Positions 1 through 9,450 are shown, numbered from the stretch's first letter. The stretch is DNA of 64,000 nucleotides from an uncultured Bacteroidales bacterium (GCA_945870315.1 CAMBRR010000002.1:1-64000); one strand, 5' to 3'. Notes: a model not told the origin generated them from the letters alone. Numbers and translations are program-made.

Positions 1-1
1 G

Positions 2-2839
2 TCAGTCCTCCACACAACGGACAAAGCCCATATCTGAATTATTGCCGGTGGAGGTGTCACCGTAATCATAGCCGGTGAAGGCATTGTTGAGGTAATCCTC
101 GAAGCCGCAGGTTGAGAAATTGATGTCCCAGGCGACGTAGAGGTTGTTGGCCGGCCTGGCATAACGATAGAAATAGATGGCTCCGAGCTGTCTGTAAAGG
201 TCATAATACATAGGAATGGTTATGGCCCTGTTGACAAGGACACCGGAGGAATTAGGCTGCTTTGGAGGCAGTTCCGTCGCCGCCTGGGCATATTTCAGAA
301 CCGAATATTTGTGGGTAATCGTACCTACTGTTCCATTCATATAATATTGGGAACCCACATAGCTGTCCTTCTGCCTGTGACCATATCCAGTCGCTCCAAT
401 CGGAAGGAAAAGGTTGGTACCCGTGCCAGGCTCATACATAAACACTCCCCTCATACCCTTGTCAACGCTTGCAGCGGTAGAAGGCACGATACTGTCGTCA
501 AAAAGGAACTCGTGGGCATCGCTGCGGGAGAGTTTGGTCTCGGAACTTCCATCGGCATAAAGCACTCCATATTCCCTCTGACAATTGGCAGCCAGGTCGT
601 CCCAATGGGTATAGGTCGCCACGTGTGCAGTGCTTCCGACGAACATCGAACTTTCAGTAAATCCGGACATATTTGTTCCGATGGAAGTCCAGGTAAGCTC
701 ATTTCCATTGTCCTGTGTGAAGGTCCAGTTGGCAGGCACGGACTCATTGAAACCATATCCGGCCTTGAAGTTTACCTGAGGCTTGATCGGGAGCAGAGGA
801 GTACCGAACTTGAACATACAGCCCTCGCTGCAAGGCGAAGTGACCTCCTTGCAATAGTGCCACATATTGAAGCTGTGCCACTTGTAAGAGCCTATTTTTG
901 TCGGCGCATAGCCCTGACGCACAAACACATAGTGTGAACAATTGTTATTGTGGTACAAAACCTCTATGATTCCGCAGCGGACATTCGACTCTGAAATCGT
1001 CCCGTCAGGCTTGTAGTCGAACTGCACAACGGAACCGGTCGAGCCCGTCACATCGGAAGTTCCCCAGGATGAGGACGCACAATCCTTGATTCTCACCCAT
1101 TCGGCTCCCTTGATGATCCTTGCAGTCCAGGGGCCCTCGGACACCAACGGAATATAGTCCTGATTCTCCCCTGGCATAATGGTCAGCACCACCTTGAACG
1201 GAGACTCGTTGTCGTGCCTTCTCCAGACTCCGCCCGGATTGAGCAACCTTTCTACCTGAATGACATTGACATATTTGGTAATTGTCTTCACTCCGCCGGA
1301 AGCCACGTTGACTTTGGCTGTAATCTTCACCTGAGCCTGACGCTTATGGTGCTCGTAATAGTTGTAGCCTGAATATGATGCGCCCAGGGTCATCGGTCTG
1401 GTATAGACAGGTATGGTGTAACGGTCTATGGCATCGGAGGAAATCCGGCCATAGGTTTTGTTTGAAACATATTTCCCTGTCCTGTCCGTATCCTTCACCA
1501 GATTACTGCCTTCAAGATTCAGGAAGCCGTTGCTTGGAGCATTGTTATCCGGATAATTGGCATATTTGTGTCCTTCATACCACCAGGGATTGGACGAAAT
1601 TTCAGCCGTAATGGTGGATTCCGTACCACCGATAACCGCTGCAGGGATATCCAGCCGCTTGTTGTATCCGTATGAAATGTACATCACGTCCGGCACCTTC
1701 AGTTCCGGATCCACCGGATCATAGACGATGTGCCAGTCAGGCTCGTTGGCATTGCGGTTGAAACATAGGGTAATCTTGTAGTGATTGTTCCTTGCGGCAT
1801 TGAAATCCTCAGTCACATCCTGCCCAAGCATAAACCTGTACGTAATCTCACCGTGGGATGCATCATAGTCGGTCCTGTTGATGTAATAGGCCTTGACTTC
1901 GATATATGTTCCATATGGCTTCCTGTCCTTGTCCCAGGATGCATCGCCAGGATGGTAGTTGTGCTTGGAACCCTTACCCTGGTTATTCTCAAAGAAATAC
2001 ATCGCCTCGGCGGTTTCGGAATGGTCACTGCCATAAATCGGATTTCCCCTGGTGATGCGGGGCCATTCGGTAAAGAGTTCACTTGAGGAATATGTAATCT
2101 TCTCCCCTTCTGCAATCAGCTGGTCCGCCGAAGACGGTACATTGGATGCGCCCAGCAGGCAGGTTGAAGGTATGTCCCTGATCTGAACTGACTTAAGATA
2201 GATGTAAACATTCTCATTGAGATTGGATGCATCATAGGAAACGGTAACCTTGGATACAGTCCTGCGCACCCAGGCGTGGAGAGAAACCGAGGCGGCGTCG
2301 AGCCGGAGTGAAGGAGCCTGCTCTACAACCTGGTCATCAGCGGTGAAGAACCCGAACATCTTGTCATTCTCGGCGGAAGCCACATTTGATCCGACCGTCT
2401 TCCAGTTCAGCGAAATCGCCTTGACGGCGTCCTCGGAAGATACCTGGGCGGAGGTCAATGGAGCGTCGAGGTTGACCACCGCATAGATTCTGTACATTCC
2501 CCTCGGAATGGTCAGCTGGAACGAGGCTGAATGCACCTTGGATTCGGCATAGCCTCCAGGAGCCGCCTTCTCCGTGACGCTGAATGAAGAAGAAGTCAGA
2601 TATTCGTTCATATACAGGGTTCCGTCACCGTGATAAACCACCACCGAGATATTGTCAATGGAACGTATCAGATCGCCCGCAGCCTTGGTATCGAGAGAGG
2701 ACTGAAGCGGTCTGTAATCAACGGTAAAATCAACCGTGCACTCTCCCTCAAAGCTGCCTTCACCCACTGAAGGCTCGGCCAGACACGAATGGAGAATGGC
2801 TGCAAGAAACACTAATATGAAACAATGTCCGACTTTCAT
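2..2839 (-). CDS. Large DUF4906-type fimbrial accessory/tip lipoprotein
   Basis: This 945-residue exported protein is the last gene of the pilus operon and probably an accessory or tip subunit of a type V (Mfa1/FimA-like) pilus. The ATG at 2839 gives a short hydrophobic signal ending in the lipobox-like LHSC near residue 20; a TTG two codons upstream is less likely. The N-terminal third looks like a fimbrillin fold (a TKAAGD segment, then strands), and the middle resembles DUF4906 (MYFFENNQGKG, then RFMLGQDVTEDFNAARNNHYK). The C-terminal third is rich in Tyr, Trp and Gly and ends MGFVRCVED, which recalls the FISUMP-like tails of the lipoproteins at 55.9-60.4 kb. Its stop lies at the window edge but is complete. 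Assignment to the pilus rests on operon position; the tip role is inferred. Confidence 0.7.
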   Translation of the reverse strand: MKVGHCFILVFLAAILHSCLAEPSVGEGSFEGECTVDFTVDYRPLQSSLDTKAAGDLIRSIDNISVVVYHGDGTLYMNEYLTSSSFSVTEKAAPGGYAESKVHSASFQLTIPRGMYRIYAVVNLDAPLTSAQVSSEDAVKAISLNWKTVGSNVASAENDKMFGFFTADDQVVEQAPSLRLDAASVSLHAWVRRTVSKVTVSYDASNLNENVYIYLKSVQIRDIPSTCLLGASNVPSSADQLIAEGEKITYSSSELFTEWPRITRGNPIYGSDHSETAEAMYFFENNQGKGSKHNYHPGDASWDKDRKPYGTYIEVKAYYINRTDYDASHGEITYRFMLGQDVTEDFNAARNNHYKITLCFNRNANEPDWHIVYDPVDPELKVPDVMYISYGYNKRLDIPAAVIGGTESTITAEISSNPWWYEGHKYANYPDNNAPSNGFLNLEGSNLVKDTDRTGKYVSNKTYGRISSDAIDRYTIPVYTRPMTLGASYSGYNYYEHHKRQAQVKITAKVNVASGGVKTITKYVNVIQVERLLNPGGVWRRHDNESPFKVVLTIMPGENQDYIPLVSEGPWTARIIKGAEWVRIKDCASSSWGTSDVTGSTGSVVQFDYKPDGTISESNVRCGIIEVLYHNNNCSHYVFVRQGYAPTKIGSYKWHSFNMWHYCKEVTSPCSEGCMFKFGTPLLPIKPQVNFKAGYGFNESVPANWTFTQDNGNELTWTSIGTNMSGFTESSMFVGSTAHVATYTHWDDLAANCQREYGVLYADGSSETKLSRSDAHEFLFDDSIVPSTAASVDKGMRGVFMYEPGTGTNLFLPIGATGYGHRQKDSYVGSQYYMNGTVGTITHKYSVLKYAQAATELPPKQPNSSGVLVNRAITIPMYYDLYRQLGAIYFYRYARPANNLYVAWDINFSTCGFEDYLNNAFTGYDYGDTSTGNNSDMGFVRCVED

Positions 2840-2849
2840 TTTCAAATTA

Positions 2850-3866
2850 TCATTGTCCGAAGCCCGGCTTTAGTACGACTTCGGAATAAGGCAGCACTGT
2901 AACCTTCCAATCCAGGTTGAAGGAGCTGCCGTCCTGCTTGAACGTTATGTTTACGACCGTATGGGTATTCCTCGGCAACAAGTCCAGTTCGGTCAAGTCA
3001 CCGGAAAACTCCAACCCATTGACAGTCACACTGATTGCATAGTTCTTCCCGGCTCCACCACCGGTAAACCGGCCCTCGTTGAGGTAAATCGGGTCAAGGA
3101 TTGAGGTGCTTCCCTGTCCGAGGGTAATCTTATATTCTTTGGAGAAGGTGTAATATTCATTGTTGTCAACCGTCGGCACCTTAAAATCGGTGATGCCGGA
3201 AGATTCATCAAAGGCCTTGATGCGAGGGAAAAGATAACCCTTCCTGGCAGCCTTGTTGATGTTCACCCTTGTCAGATACAGAGGGACTGTGGTCTGGTTG
3301 GTAATCAGGAAGGTGAACTTGGTGGCAGCCCTGTATACGAGAATTGATTTCTGGTGGTCGGTGGAAGGCATACGGAATTCCTCGTACGAGGTCATAGGCA
3401 ACGGAATGTCCATCTGTTCATCGGCGGAATTGAAGGTTATGAGGCTCTCCCGCAGGAAATCCGAGGGGCAGGGTGCTCCTGGAGCAATCTTTCCGAAATC
3501 AAGCGGAACCATTGAATTTTCCTCGTTGGCCACTATCCACACCGACTTCATCTCGTTCGCCACCACCTTGAAGCTGACCTCCTGGAGCGAGGAGGAGGCG
3601 ACCTCCAGGTCAACCTTCCTGTTGTGCTCCACATAGCCGTTCTCCCTGACGATTATGAACCTGACCGTCTTCATTGTCTCGCCTTCAACAGGGTCGGCAT
3701 ATGCCTTTGTCTGTCCCTTGAGGTCCGAGAGCGAAACTCCGATTTCCAGCATAGCCTCCGAATCTGTTTCGAAATCGTCCATAATGCAGGAAACAGCCAT
3801 CATTCCAATCAAGATTGTGGTGATGGCCATCCTCAGGCGAGACGATATGAAGGCTATGAATCTCAA
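2850..3866 (-). CDS. Fimbrillin-like lipoprotein (minor pilus subunit)
   Basis: This 338-residue lipoprotein has a signal ending GMMAVSC. Its body is strand-rich, and its C-terminal segment LDWKVTVLPYSEVV resembles the last strand of fimbrillins. It lies 10 bp upstream of the DUF4906 gene and directly after the Mfa2-like anchor gene, so it is probably a minor or accessory subunit (Mfa3/Mfa4-like position). The start is uncertain: a TTG at 3866 overlaps the upstream stop as TTGA and supplies the basic residues expected before the signal core, while an ATG at 3830 gives a signal with no positive charge. No catalytic motif is visible. Confidence 0.65.
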   Translation of the reverse strand: MRFIAFISSRLRMAITTILIGMMAVSCIMDDFETDSEAMLEIGVSLSDLKGQTKAYADPVEGETMKTVRFIIVRENGYVEHNRKVDLEVASSSLQEVSFKVVANEMKSVWIVANEENSMVPLDFGKIAPGAPCPSDFLRESLITFNSADEQMDIPLPMTSYEEFRMPSTDHQKSILVYRAATKFTFLITNQTTVPLYLTRVNINKAARKGYLFPRIKAFDESSGITDFKVPTVDNNEYYTFSKEYKITLGQGSTSILDPIYLNEGRFTGGGAGKNYAISVTVNGLEFSGDLTELDLLPRNTHTVVNITFKQDGSSFNLDWKVTVLPYSEVVLKPGFGQ

Positions 3867-4864
3867 AAGTCAGTGGAGTTTATTCTTACAACCCAGTCGT
3901 TTACTACGATACGGGTATTGACCCATCTGTTCTGCGAATCCAGGAAGAAAACAAGGCTCCATTCGCTGATCCTGTCCAGGAATTCCTGGGAAGGCATCTC
4001 GCTGTAGAGCTCGCTCTTGAGCAGGAGCAGATAGGTATTGAGCGGGATGTTGATTATATATTCCTGCCTTGCCTTGCTATAGACCATCAGCCTCGGAGAG
4101 GTCTTTAGAGTCAGCCTGGAAGTGGAGAGTTCGTAGAAGGCGGCAGATACAGGGGTTTGTCCATTCTCCTGCACACCGATTATTGTCTCTCCCTGAATCC
4201 AGGGACTATAGGTCACAAGGCCGTAAGGGATGACTTCGTTGTCCCATCCGAGGGCAGCATTGTCATCACAGATTGAAACGGAGAACTCATCTGCAACCAC
4301 CTGTTCCCCGTTCATCTGTTGCAATATAAAACGGAGATTATTGGTGTTCTTAATCAAGTAAATGGTCTTTTCCACGTAGTCATCGTCACCGATTTCGACA
4401 GTGGCACTTCCATAGAACAATGAATGCAAAGATTCACAGCTTTCATATCCACGATGTCTCATCGTCACGGCTGCTTCCTGTCCCGGAATCTTGGTATATA
4501 GTGGCAAATATGTGAATGATGCGTCATCGCAGGTGAGTCCCCCATAGGCAATCAATGTGTAAGAACCTTTTTCCAGCTTGCGTTCCATTCGATAGTCCTC
4601 GTTCCTGACCAGATTCGGGTCATTCTCGATCCAGTTGTCCACGAAATTGCCATCGGAGTCGAACACGAAAACATTGACGCAATGACCCTGTCTGTGGAAA
4701 CTGTTGACATACTCCATATTGTGTTCATACACGAACCTCAGCGACACGCCCCTGGGGCAGGCGCTCTGGTCGTCGAACACGGTGTTGCAAGACACAATGC
4801 CGACCAGGAGCAGGAGGATTGCCAGCCCCCTGCCCATAGTCGTCAATATGTTGGTTCTCAACAT
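3863..4864 (-). CDS. FimB/Mfa2-family fimbrial anchor lipoprotein
   Basis: This 333-residue protein carries a lipoprotein signal (LLLLVGIVSC). Just after it comes the segment CPRGVSLRFVYEHNM, which is typical of the FimB/Mfa2 anchor family (DUF1812). Such anchors sit in the outer membrane, attach the pilus base and limit pilus length. The gene lies 12 bp downstream of the Mfa1-like stalk gene, as in the known mfa1-mfa2 order. The last residues (DWVVRINSTDF) closely match the tail of the neighbouring stalk protein (PWVVRINNIEF), which is discussed as a finding. The family call is firm; the exact anchoring role is from established knowledge. Confidence 0.85.
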   Translation of the reverse strand: MLRTNILTTMGRGLAILLLLVGIVSCNTVFDDQSACPRGVSLRFVYEHNMEYVNSFHRQGHCVNVFVFDSDGNFVDNWIENDPNLVRNEDYRMERKLEKGSYTLIAYGGLTCDDASFTYLPLYTKIPGQEAAVTMRHRGYESCESLHSLFYGSATVEIGDDDYVEKTIYLIKNTNNLRFILQQMNGEQVVADEFSVSICDDNAALGWDNEVIPYGLVTYSPWIQGETIIGVQENGQTPVSAAFYELSTSRLTLKTSPRLMVYSKARQEYIINIPLNTYLLLLKSELYSEMPSQEFLDRISEWSLVFFLDSQNRWVNTRIVVNDWVVRINSTDF

Positions 4865-4876
4865 TTTGAATAGGAA

Positions 4877-6415
4877 TTAGAATTCGATATTGTTGATACG
4901 TACAACCCAAGGAAGCACCTTCACAGAAACAGTGAAGTAGTACTCAGTCTGCTCATCCGGTTGGTCTGGTAGCTGTGGATTAGGATCCGGGTCAGTGGTA
5001 GTACCGTCCTGGTAAGGGTGGCCGTATTTGTTGATCTTGGTTACGGAAAGTTTGTAAACGTTGTTCCTTACCGTTGCAAACTCCATAGGGCCCATCACGT
5101 CCGGATTGTTGTTGTCGTTGTGACGGTTCCAATAGTAGTAGGTGGTAAGATATTTACCATCCTTCGGGCTGTAGGCGGTGAATCCGGCAGATGCATAGTC
5201 AGCAGGCTGTTTTGAAGAAGCCTCAACCTTGTCATAAGCGGCCCTGAGAGCATAGTTTGCGCTTGCACCGGTAGCAAGGGCTGCGGTCTTTACCATTTCC
5301 CAGGTACCATAGAGAACGTTTCCGAACACATAAATTGTAGCTGCTCCGGCATTAAGGACACTCTTGAGGCCTGCCGGGCAGTCGTTAGTAGCTTTAATCT
5401 GTCCTCTGAATGCGACACCAGTAGTCATACCTTTCTTCTGAGTGGTGAAAGGCATTGAATTCTCTGTTGAATATTTCCAGAATGAATAATTAGGAGTGGT
5501 AGCATCCGGAATTGAAGTCCAGGAGTATGTTGACTCATTTGCGGTGTTGAGCGGATAGTACATATCAACGATACCGGTGGATGAAGCCTTCTTTCCAGCC
5601 CAGTCGGTGTCAACGACGTAGTTGTTGGAAGTTTCAATGTCTCCGATGGTCCAATTTGCTGCCCAATCAGCGACAGTCGGATCGGCAATCACCCTCTTGA
5701 AATCATAGAATGCCTTGCTCTCGTTGACAAGTGCCATATCCTGAAGAGTTACCACAACGGTTGGCTTGTCAGATGCATCCTTTGCAAGGGTATATGTTTT
5801 ATCGGCTGTAGGGGAAGAATAGTCGAAACGGACAGCGGAGCGCTCCACGTCGAAAGTGCCCAGGTCAAGCGGATTGGCAGCTGAAGTATGGGATCTCAGG
5901 TCGGAGATGGTCGTCATATTCTTGGCGTCAACACCGGCGCTGGTCATCATAAAGTAGTTCGGCTGTGCGATGTTTGTTGTCACATCAGCGGCGTCAACGG
6001 AGGTTACGTGGTCGACATCGAAAGTTGCAGGAGCATTTGCATTTACATACACATAGACACGATAGTTGCCTTCTGAAAGCTCTGAAGACTTGAATGAAGC
6101 GATAAAGGCCCTTGTTTCCTCGCCAGGCTGTGGAGCCACGGCGGTGATGTCGCTGGCGATGGTTACCTTCTTGGTTGTTCCATTCTTGAGGACGAGGTCG
6201 ATTTTGGAAACTTTGTTCTCTGAATCAGTACCTACCTCAACTCCGTTGGTAGAAGTACCGTCATCCTGGGTCCCGGACTTGGTTGAAACAGTGGCGATCT
6301 TGAAGCCCATATAGACTTTCTCGCCTTCGTCAGGATTTGTTCCTGCATTTGGCTGCTTCTGGCAGCCGACAACTGCCATAAGGGCGGCAGCTGCAATGAT
6401 TGATAATTTTTTCAT
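4877..6415 (-). CDS. Mfa1-family major fimbrial subunit (type V pilin)
   Basis: This 512-residue protein starts with a lipoprotein signal (ALMAVVGCQKQ), as expected for type V pilins. These are lipidated, exported and then cut by an Arg/Lys-type protease before polymerising by strand exchange. Signature segments near the C-terminus are TYYYWNRHNDNNN, FATVRNNVYKLSVTKI, a Pro/Asp-rich linker and the final strand VKVLPWVVRINNIEF. All match the Mfa1 stalk family, and the length fits. It follows the DUF3868 gene by 12 bp and precedes the Mfa2-like anchor. It is probably the most abundant product of the operon. Phase-variation inverted repeats were not seen in this window. Confidence 0.88.
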   Translation of the reverse strand: MKKLSIIAAAALMAVVGCQKQPNAGTNPDEGEKVYMGFKIATVSTKSGTQDDGTSTNGVEVGTDSENKVSKIDLVLKNGTTKKVTIASDITAVAPQPGEETRAFIASFKSSELSEGNYRVYVYVNANAPATFDVDHVTSVDAADVTTNIAQPNYFMMTSAGVDAKNMTTISDLRSHTSAANPLDLGTFDVERSAVRFDYSSPTADKTYTLAKDASDKPTVVVTLQDMALVNESKAFYDFKRVIADPTVADWAANWTIGDIETSNNYVVDTDWAGKKASSTGIVDMYYPLNTANESTYSWTSIPDATTPNYSFWKYSTENSMPFTTQKKGMTTGVAFRGQIKATNDCPAGLKSVLNAGAATIYVFGNVLYGTWEMVKTAALATGASANYALRAAYDKVEASSKQPADYASAGFTAYSPKDGKYLTTYYYWNRHNDNNNPDVMGPMEFATVRNNVYKLSVTKINKYGHPYQDGTTTDPDPNPQLPDQPDEQTEYYFTVSVKVLPWVVRINNIEF

Positions 6416-6427
6416 GACAATATAGAA

Positions 6428-7861
6428 TTAGTGAATAATATATTCTTTTCCATCAAGGTCTTTCAGAGCATTTGCGGCATCTTCATTTCCAAGCCTGGCG
6501 GCTTTTTCGAACCAGCTGCGGGCATCCTGCAGATCATCTTTCAAATAAGCCCTGACTCCCCTCATATACATAGCCTCGGGACTGTCACCGGCCTTTGAAA
6601 GATATTCGTCAACCCTTTCATCGTAACCCGACTGCATCCTCGCCGAGGCGGCATTCAGGTTTGCGGCAGGGTCTTCGGGATACAGGGTCACGGCAACCTC
6701 GAACACCCGATTGAACTCCTCGCTGCCCATCTCGTAGTCGGAGGCAAGGGAATAGAGTTCGTGGAGGCTCAGCTTTCCAGGGGAAGTCCGAAAGACTTGT
6801 CTTATTTCTTCAATATCGGTATATGACCTTATTACATAATCAATTACATAATCACTATGACGAAGCGAAGGATAGCAGTTCTCCAGAAGGAACTTATACT
6901 GGGACGGATATCGGCTCTTCAGCCTCCACTCCCTCTTGTCCGGCTCAGTCGTCCTGTCGGATACAATTTTCAGGATTTCTTCTTTGTTGGAAATATTGCT
7001 CTCGCGAACGTATTTCTCAAGTCCGTCCCAGTCTTCCGGTTCGTAGGAGGTCTTTATGAAGGAATCCGGGAAATCATAGAGGTTCTCCACATAATCCTTC
7101 AAGGCGGCAGTCCTGCCCTTTGCAAGTCTGGTATTGTTGTCATATGGACTTTCCGGAGATGCAAAACCCTTGATGGACAGGGAGATTATTTCGATATCAG
7201 AGTCTTTCCTGAGGGTATCGATGGAAGAGGTAATCTTGCCAAGTTCCCGGACATTGTCGTGATAATGAGACTGTATGACGGTAGAAGAAACCGGGAAATC
7301 CACATAGGCACGTCCCTGAATCTGCCTCTCCTTCCTCAGTTCAGCCTTCGGGGTGACGAAGATGAATTTCGGAGTGAACGGAGAATAGGTGCCAAGCGGT
7401 ATGTAATCTTGCTCAACGGGCTGATTGCAGCATCCGAACCTGCAACGAAGTATTTGCAGCTGCGCCCCTCTCATCCAGTCGGAATAGGCAACTTCCTCCT
7501 CCCAGGAGAAACTCTCAGGAATATCCTTCTTCTGGAAATTGACATCCTTGAAGGCATCGGGAATATGTTTCTGATTGCGCTGATAATAGAACCACCTTCT
7601 GCGTCCATACAGGCCTACTGTCGAGAGTGACAGGGTGTCGGAATCAGATACGATCATCGGTGTAAGGGTAACAAGGGAGTTGTTCCCCACTTCGATTGTC
7701 TCCATATTCAGACGAACGGATATGTCCATCCTGTCCGCCTTGCGGGACATTTTGACTCCTGAAGGCTGAGTCACATCCTGCTCTGAGGCACTGGCGGCGA
7801 TAACTGTCGCGAATAGGATTGAGGCCACAAGGGCCATAGTCATCATCATTCTTGTTCTCAT
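6428..7861 (-). CDS. DUF3868 / OmpA-like protein of the pilus operon
   Basis: This 477-residue protein is exported through the signal MMTMALVASILFATVIAASA. I start it at the ATG at 7861 because it encodes a proper signal peptide; a longer reading begins 47 codons earlier inside the upstream gene. The N-terminal half matches DUF3868. The middle contains an OmpA-type segment (SIKGFASPESPYDNNTRLAKGRTAALKDYV, positions about 230-260), and the C-terminus has TPR/Sel1-like repeats (ARSWFEKAARLGNEDAANAL). DUF3868 and DUF3575 genes commonly precede Mfa1/FimA genes in Bacteroides. A role in anchoring or assembling the pilus at the outer membrane or peptidoglycan is inferred. Confidence 0.78.
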   Translation of the reverse strand: MRTRMMMTMALVASILFATVIAASASEQDVTQPSGVKMSRKADRMDISVRLNMETIEVGNNSLVTLTPMIVSDSDTLSLSTVGLYGRRRWFYYQRNQKHIPDAFKDVNFQKKDIPESFSWEEEVAYSDWMRGAQLQILRCRFGCCNQPVEQDYIPLGTYSPFTPKFIFVTPKAELRKERQIQGRAYVDFPVSSTVIQSHYHDNVRELGKITSSIDTLRKDSDIEIISLSIKGFASPESPYDNNTRLAKGRTAALKDYVENLYDFPDSFIKTSYEPEDWDGLEKYVRESNISNKEEILKIVSDRTTEPDKREWRLKSRYPSQYKFLLENCYPSLRHSDYVIDYVIRSYTDIEEIRQVFRTSPGKLSLHELYSLASDYEMGSEEFNRVFEVAVTLYPEDPAANLNAASARMQSGYDERVDEYLSKAGDSPEAMYMRGVRAYLKDDLQDARSWFEKAARLGNEDAANALKDLDGKEYIIH

Positions 7862-7871
7862 AACTGCGGAT

Positions 7872-8480
7872 TTAGAAGAGGATAACGAAATTAACTGCGG
7901 CTTTTGTGGGACCGAAATAATGAAAAGGTACACGGGATGCGATTTTGGAACCGCATTCCGCGCACTCAAATTTGTCGCTGCAGGTATAAGCATAACCTGC
8001 ACCGATTTCCAACTCTAGATTAAGATGCTTGCTGAGGATGAACGCATAGCCATAAGATATGCCCACCCCAACAAACCAGCCTTGATAGCGGTATTTATCC
8101 AGCGCACTGAAATCCACTCCCAGAATTGACTTGCCGCCGGAAATTCCGCTGCCTGAGACGTTGTAGATGCCGGAATGAGCGTGTATTCCAAGAAAATGTC
8201 CGCTGAAGCGGTCGCAAAACCAATATCTGGCCTCCGGCTGTACGAAAAGATGCTTGCGGGTTGAGTCAAAATATGTTTTCCAAGGCATATAGTCTGCTGA
8301 AATCTCAAGTGTCCACTTCGGGGCAAGACCGACTTCAACGGCCAGATTGGCCGAGGCAAACGCATCATAGAGCAGATTAGTCTTGATGCCGACGTTCTGC
8401 GCATTGGCTGAAAATATATTGAGAGCAAAGGCCACCAAGATTGGTAGAGCCAATCTTATATGAAATTTCGTTTCTTTCAT
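7872..8480 (-). CDS. DUF3575 outer-membrane beta-barrel-like protein
   Basis: This 202-residue protein has a cleavable signal (LPILVAFALNIFSANAQ) followed by VGIKTNLLYDAFASANLAVEVGLAPKW, the hallmark of DUF3575. The rest alternates hydrophobic and aromatic residues as in a small beta-barrel and ends in ...NFVILF, a typical outer-membrane C-terminal strand. The ATG at 8480 is preferred over a TTG at 8510 because the TTG overlaps the likely -7 promoter box. It is the first gene of the pilus operon and is followed 10 bp later by the DUF3868 gene. The function is unknown; a pilus assembly role is inferred from the constant neighbourhood. Confidence 0.8.
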   Translation of the reverse strand: MKETKFHIRLALPILVAFALNIFSANAQNVGIKTNLLYDAFASANLAVEVGLAPKWTLEISADYMPWKTYFDSTRKHLFVQPEARYWFCDRFSGHFLGIHAHSGIYNVSGSGISGGKSILGVDFSALDKYRYQGWFVGVGISYGYAFILSKHLNLELEIGAGYAYTCSDKFECAECGSKIASRVPFHYFGPTKAAVNFVILF

Positions 8481-8507
8481 TTGAATACACACGATTCGAT
8501 TGGGTTG

Positions 8508-8540
8508 CAAATATATGAATTTTGTAGTTATGATTTCAAT
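8508..8540 (-). promoter_or_regulatory. Promoter of the pilus operon
   Basis: Read on the minus strand, TATATTTG (8515-8508) matches the Bacteroidetes -7 consensus TAnnTTTG. ATTG lies 21 bp upstream as a weak -33 element. The predicted transcript start is about 20 nt before the ATG at 8480, so the leader is very short. It shares a 119-bp region with the divergent DeoR-type gene. Confidence 0.5.
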
Positions 8541-8548
8541 TATTTTCG

Positions 8549-8556
8549 TATTTTTG
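8549..8556 (+). promoter_or_regulatory. -7 element of the DeoR-family gene
   Basis: TATTTTTG fits TAnnTTTG. A TTTG at 8521-8524 lies 24 bp upstream, longer than the usual 19-21 bp, so the -33 element is doubtful. The start codon follows at 8600. Confidence 0.35.
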
Positions 8557-8599
8557 TAAATCTATCATTTTTATTTATTTTACCTATACACAATTACTA

Positions 8600-9367
8600 A
8601 TGATCAGCATAGCAGAGAGGCACAAGTACATCAAGGAGCAACTCCAGCTCAACGGTTATGTGAGAGTTCAGGAACTCGCCGACCAGTTGGGTGTTACTGG
8701 CGCCACGGTCAGAAAAGACCTCAGAATCCTGGAAAGCCAGAATATCCTCATCAGGACACACGGTAGTGCATCTCCTGTAAAACCTCACGTAATGGATATC
8801 AGCGTTGACGTGAAAGCCAGTCAGAACCGCGACAAGAAGTTGCTGATTGCGAAAAAGGCCCAGGAACTCATCCTGCCGGATGATGCCATCATCCTGGCAT
8901 CCGGTTCATCAGTGACAGCATTTGCAGAGGTCCTCACCCCTGTAAATACCATCAATGTCGTAACTCCATCTCTTGGAATTGCAGTGCTGTTGAACGGGAA
9001 GGAAAACGTTAAAGTGTTCGTCTTGGGCGGTGTAATGAATAAGAACAGTCTTTCCGTAAGGGGTGGATATACCGAATCCGGACTTGTAAACGTCAGCTGC
9101 TCAAAACTGTTCTTCGGATGTGACGGCATCAACCTCGAAACAGGCATTACCTGTTCCAACATCGAGGAGGCTCGTCTTACAACCACAATGATGAAGTCCT
9201 GCGCACAGACGGTAGTTCTTGCCGATTCGTCAAAATTCGGACGACGCGGATTCGGGAAAATCGGAAATATCGAGGACATTGACATCATCGTCACGGATTC
9301 CGGGATTCCTGACAACATGAGGTCAAAGATTGAAGATCTCGGTGTTCAGATTCTCATCGCAGAATAA
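8600..9367 (+). CDS. DeoR/GlpR-family transcriptional regulator
   Basis: This 255-residue protein has an N-terminal DeoR winged helix-turn-helix (ERHKYIKEQLQLNGYVRVQELADQLGVTGATVRKDLRILE, residues about 6-46). A DeoR C-terminal sensor domain of the ISOCOT fold follows, with DDAIILASGSSVTAFAE, FGCDGI and the terminal VLADSSKFGRRGF motif. Members sense phosphorylated sugars or polyols. The convergent glpTCBA genes lie 83 bp away, so glycerol-3-phosphate is the likely effector and the glp operon the likely target; both points are inference. A shared hairpin terminator separates it from glpT. Confidence 0.85.
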   Translation: MISIAERHKYIKEQLQLNGYVRVQELADQLGVTGATVRKDLRILESQNILIRTHGSASPVKPHVMDISVDVKASQNRDKKLLIAKKAQELILPDDAIILASGSSVTAFAEVLTPVNTINVVTPSLGIAVLLNGKENVKVFVLGGVMNKNSLSVRGGYTESGLVNVSCSKLFFGCDGINLETGITCSNIEEARLTTTMMKSCAQTVVLADSSKFGRRGFGKIGNIEDIDIIVTDSGIPDNMRSKIEDLGVQILIAE

Positions 9368-9371
9368 TAAC

Positions 9372-9418
9372 AAGAGAGGGTGACTGAAAAAGCAATTTCA
9401 TTCACCCTCTCTTATTTT
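9372..9418. terminator. Bidirectional terminator between DeoR gene and glpT
   Basis: A 12-bp perfect inverted repeat (AAGAGAGGGTGA at 9372-9383; complement at 9402-9413) encloses an 18-nt loop that can pair further with one mismatch. It is followed by ATTTT on the plus strand. It lies between two convergent stops and can serve both genes. Confidence 0.7.
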
Positions 9419-9450
9419 GCAGGTTGGCCATCAGGCCCGGATATAACAGC

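Noticed and set aside
6857..7630. 257-codon plus-strand ORF
   Set aside because: It lies wholly antisense to the DUF3868 gene, has no family motif, and its amino-acid make-up looks like a shadow frame.
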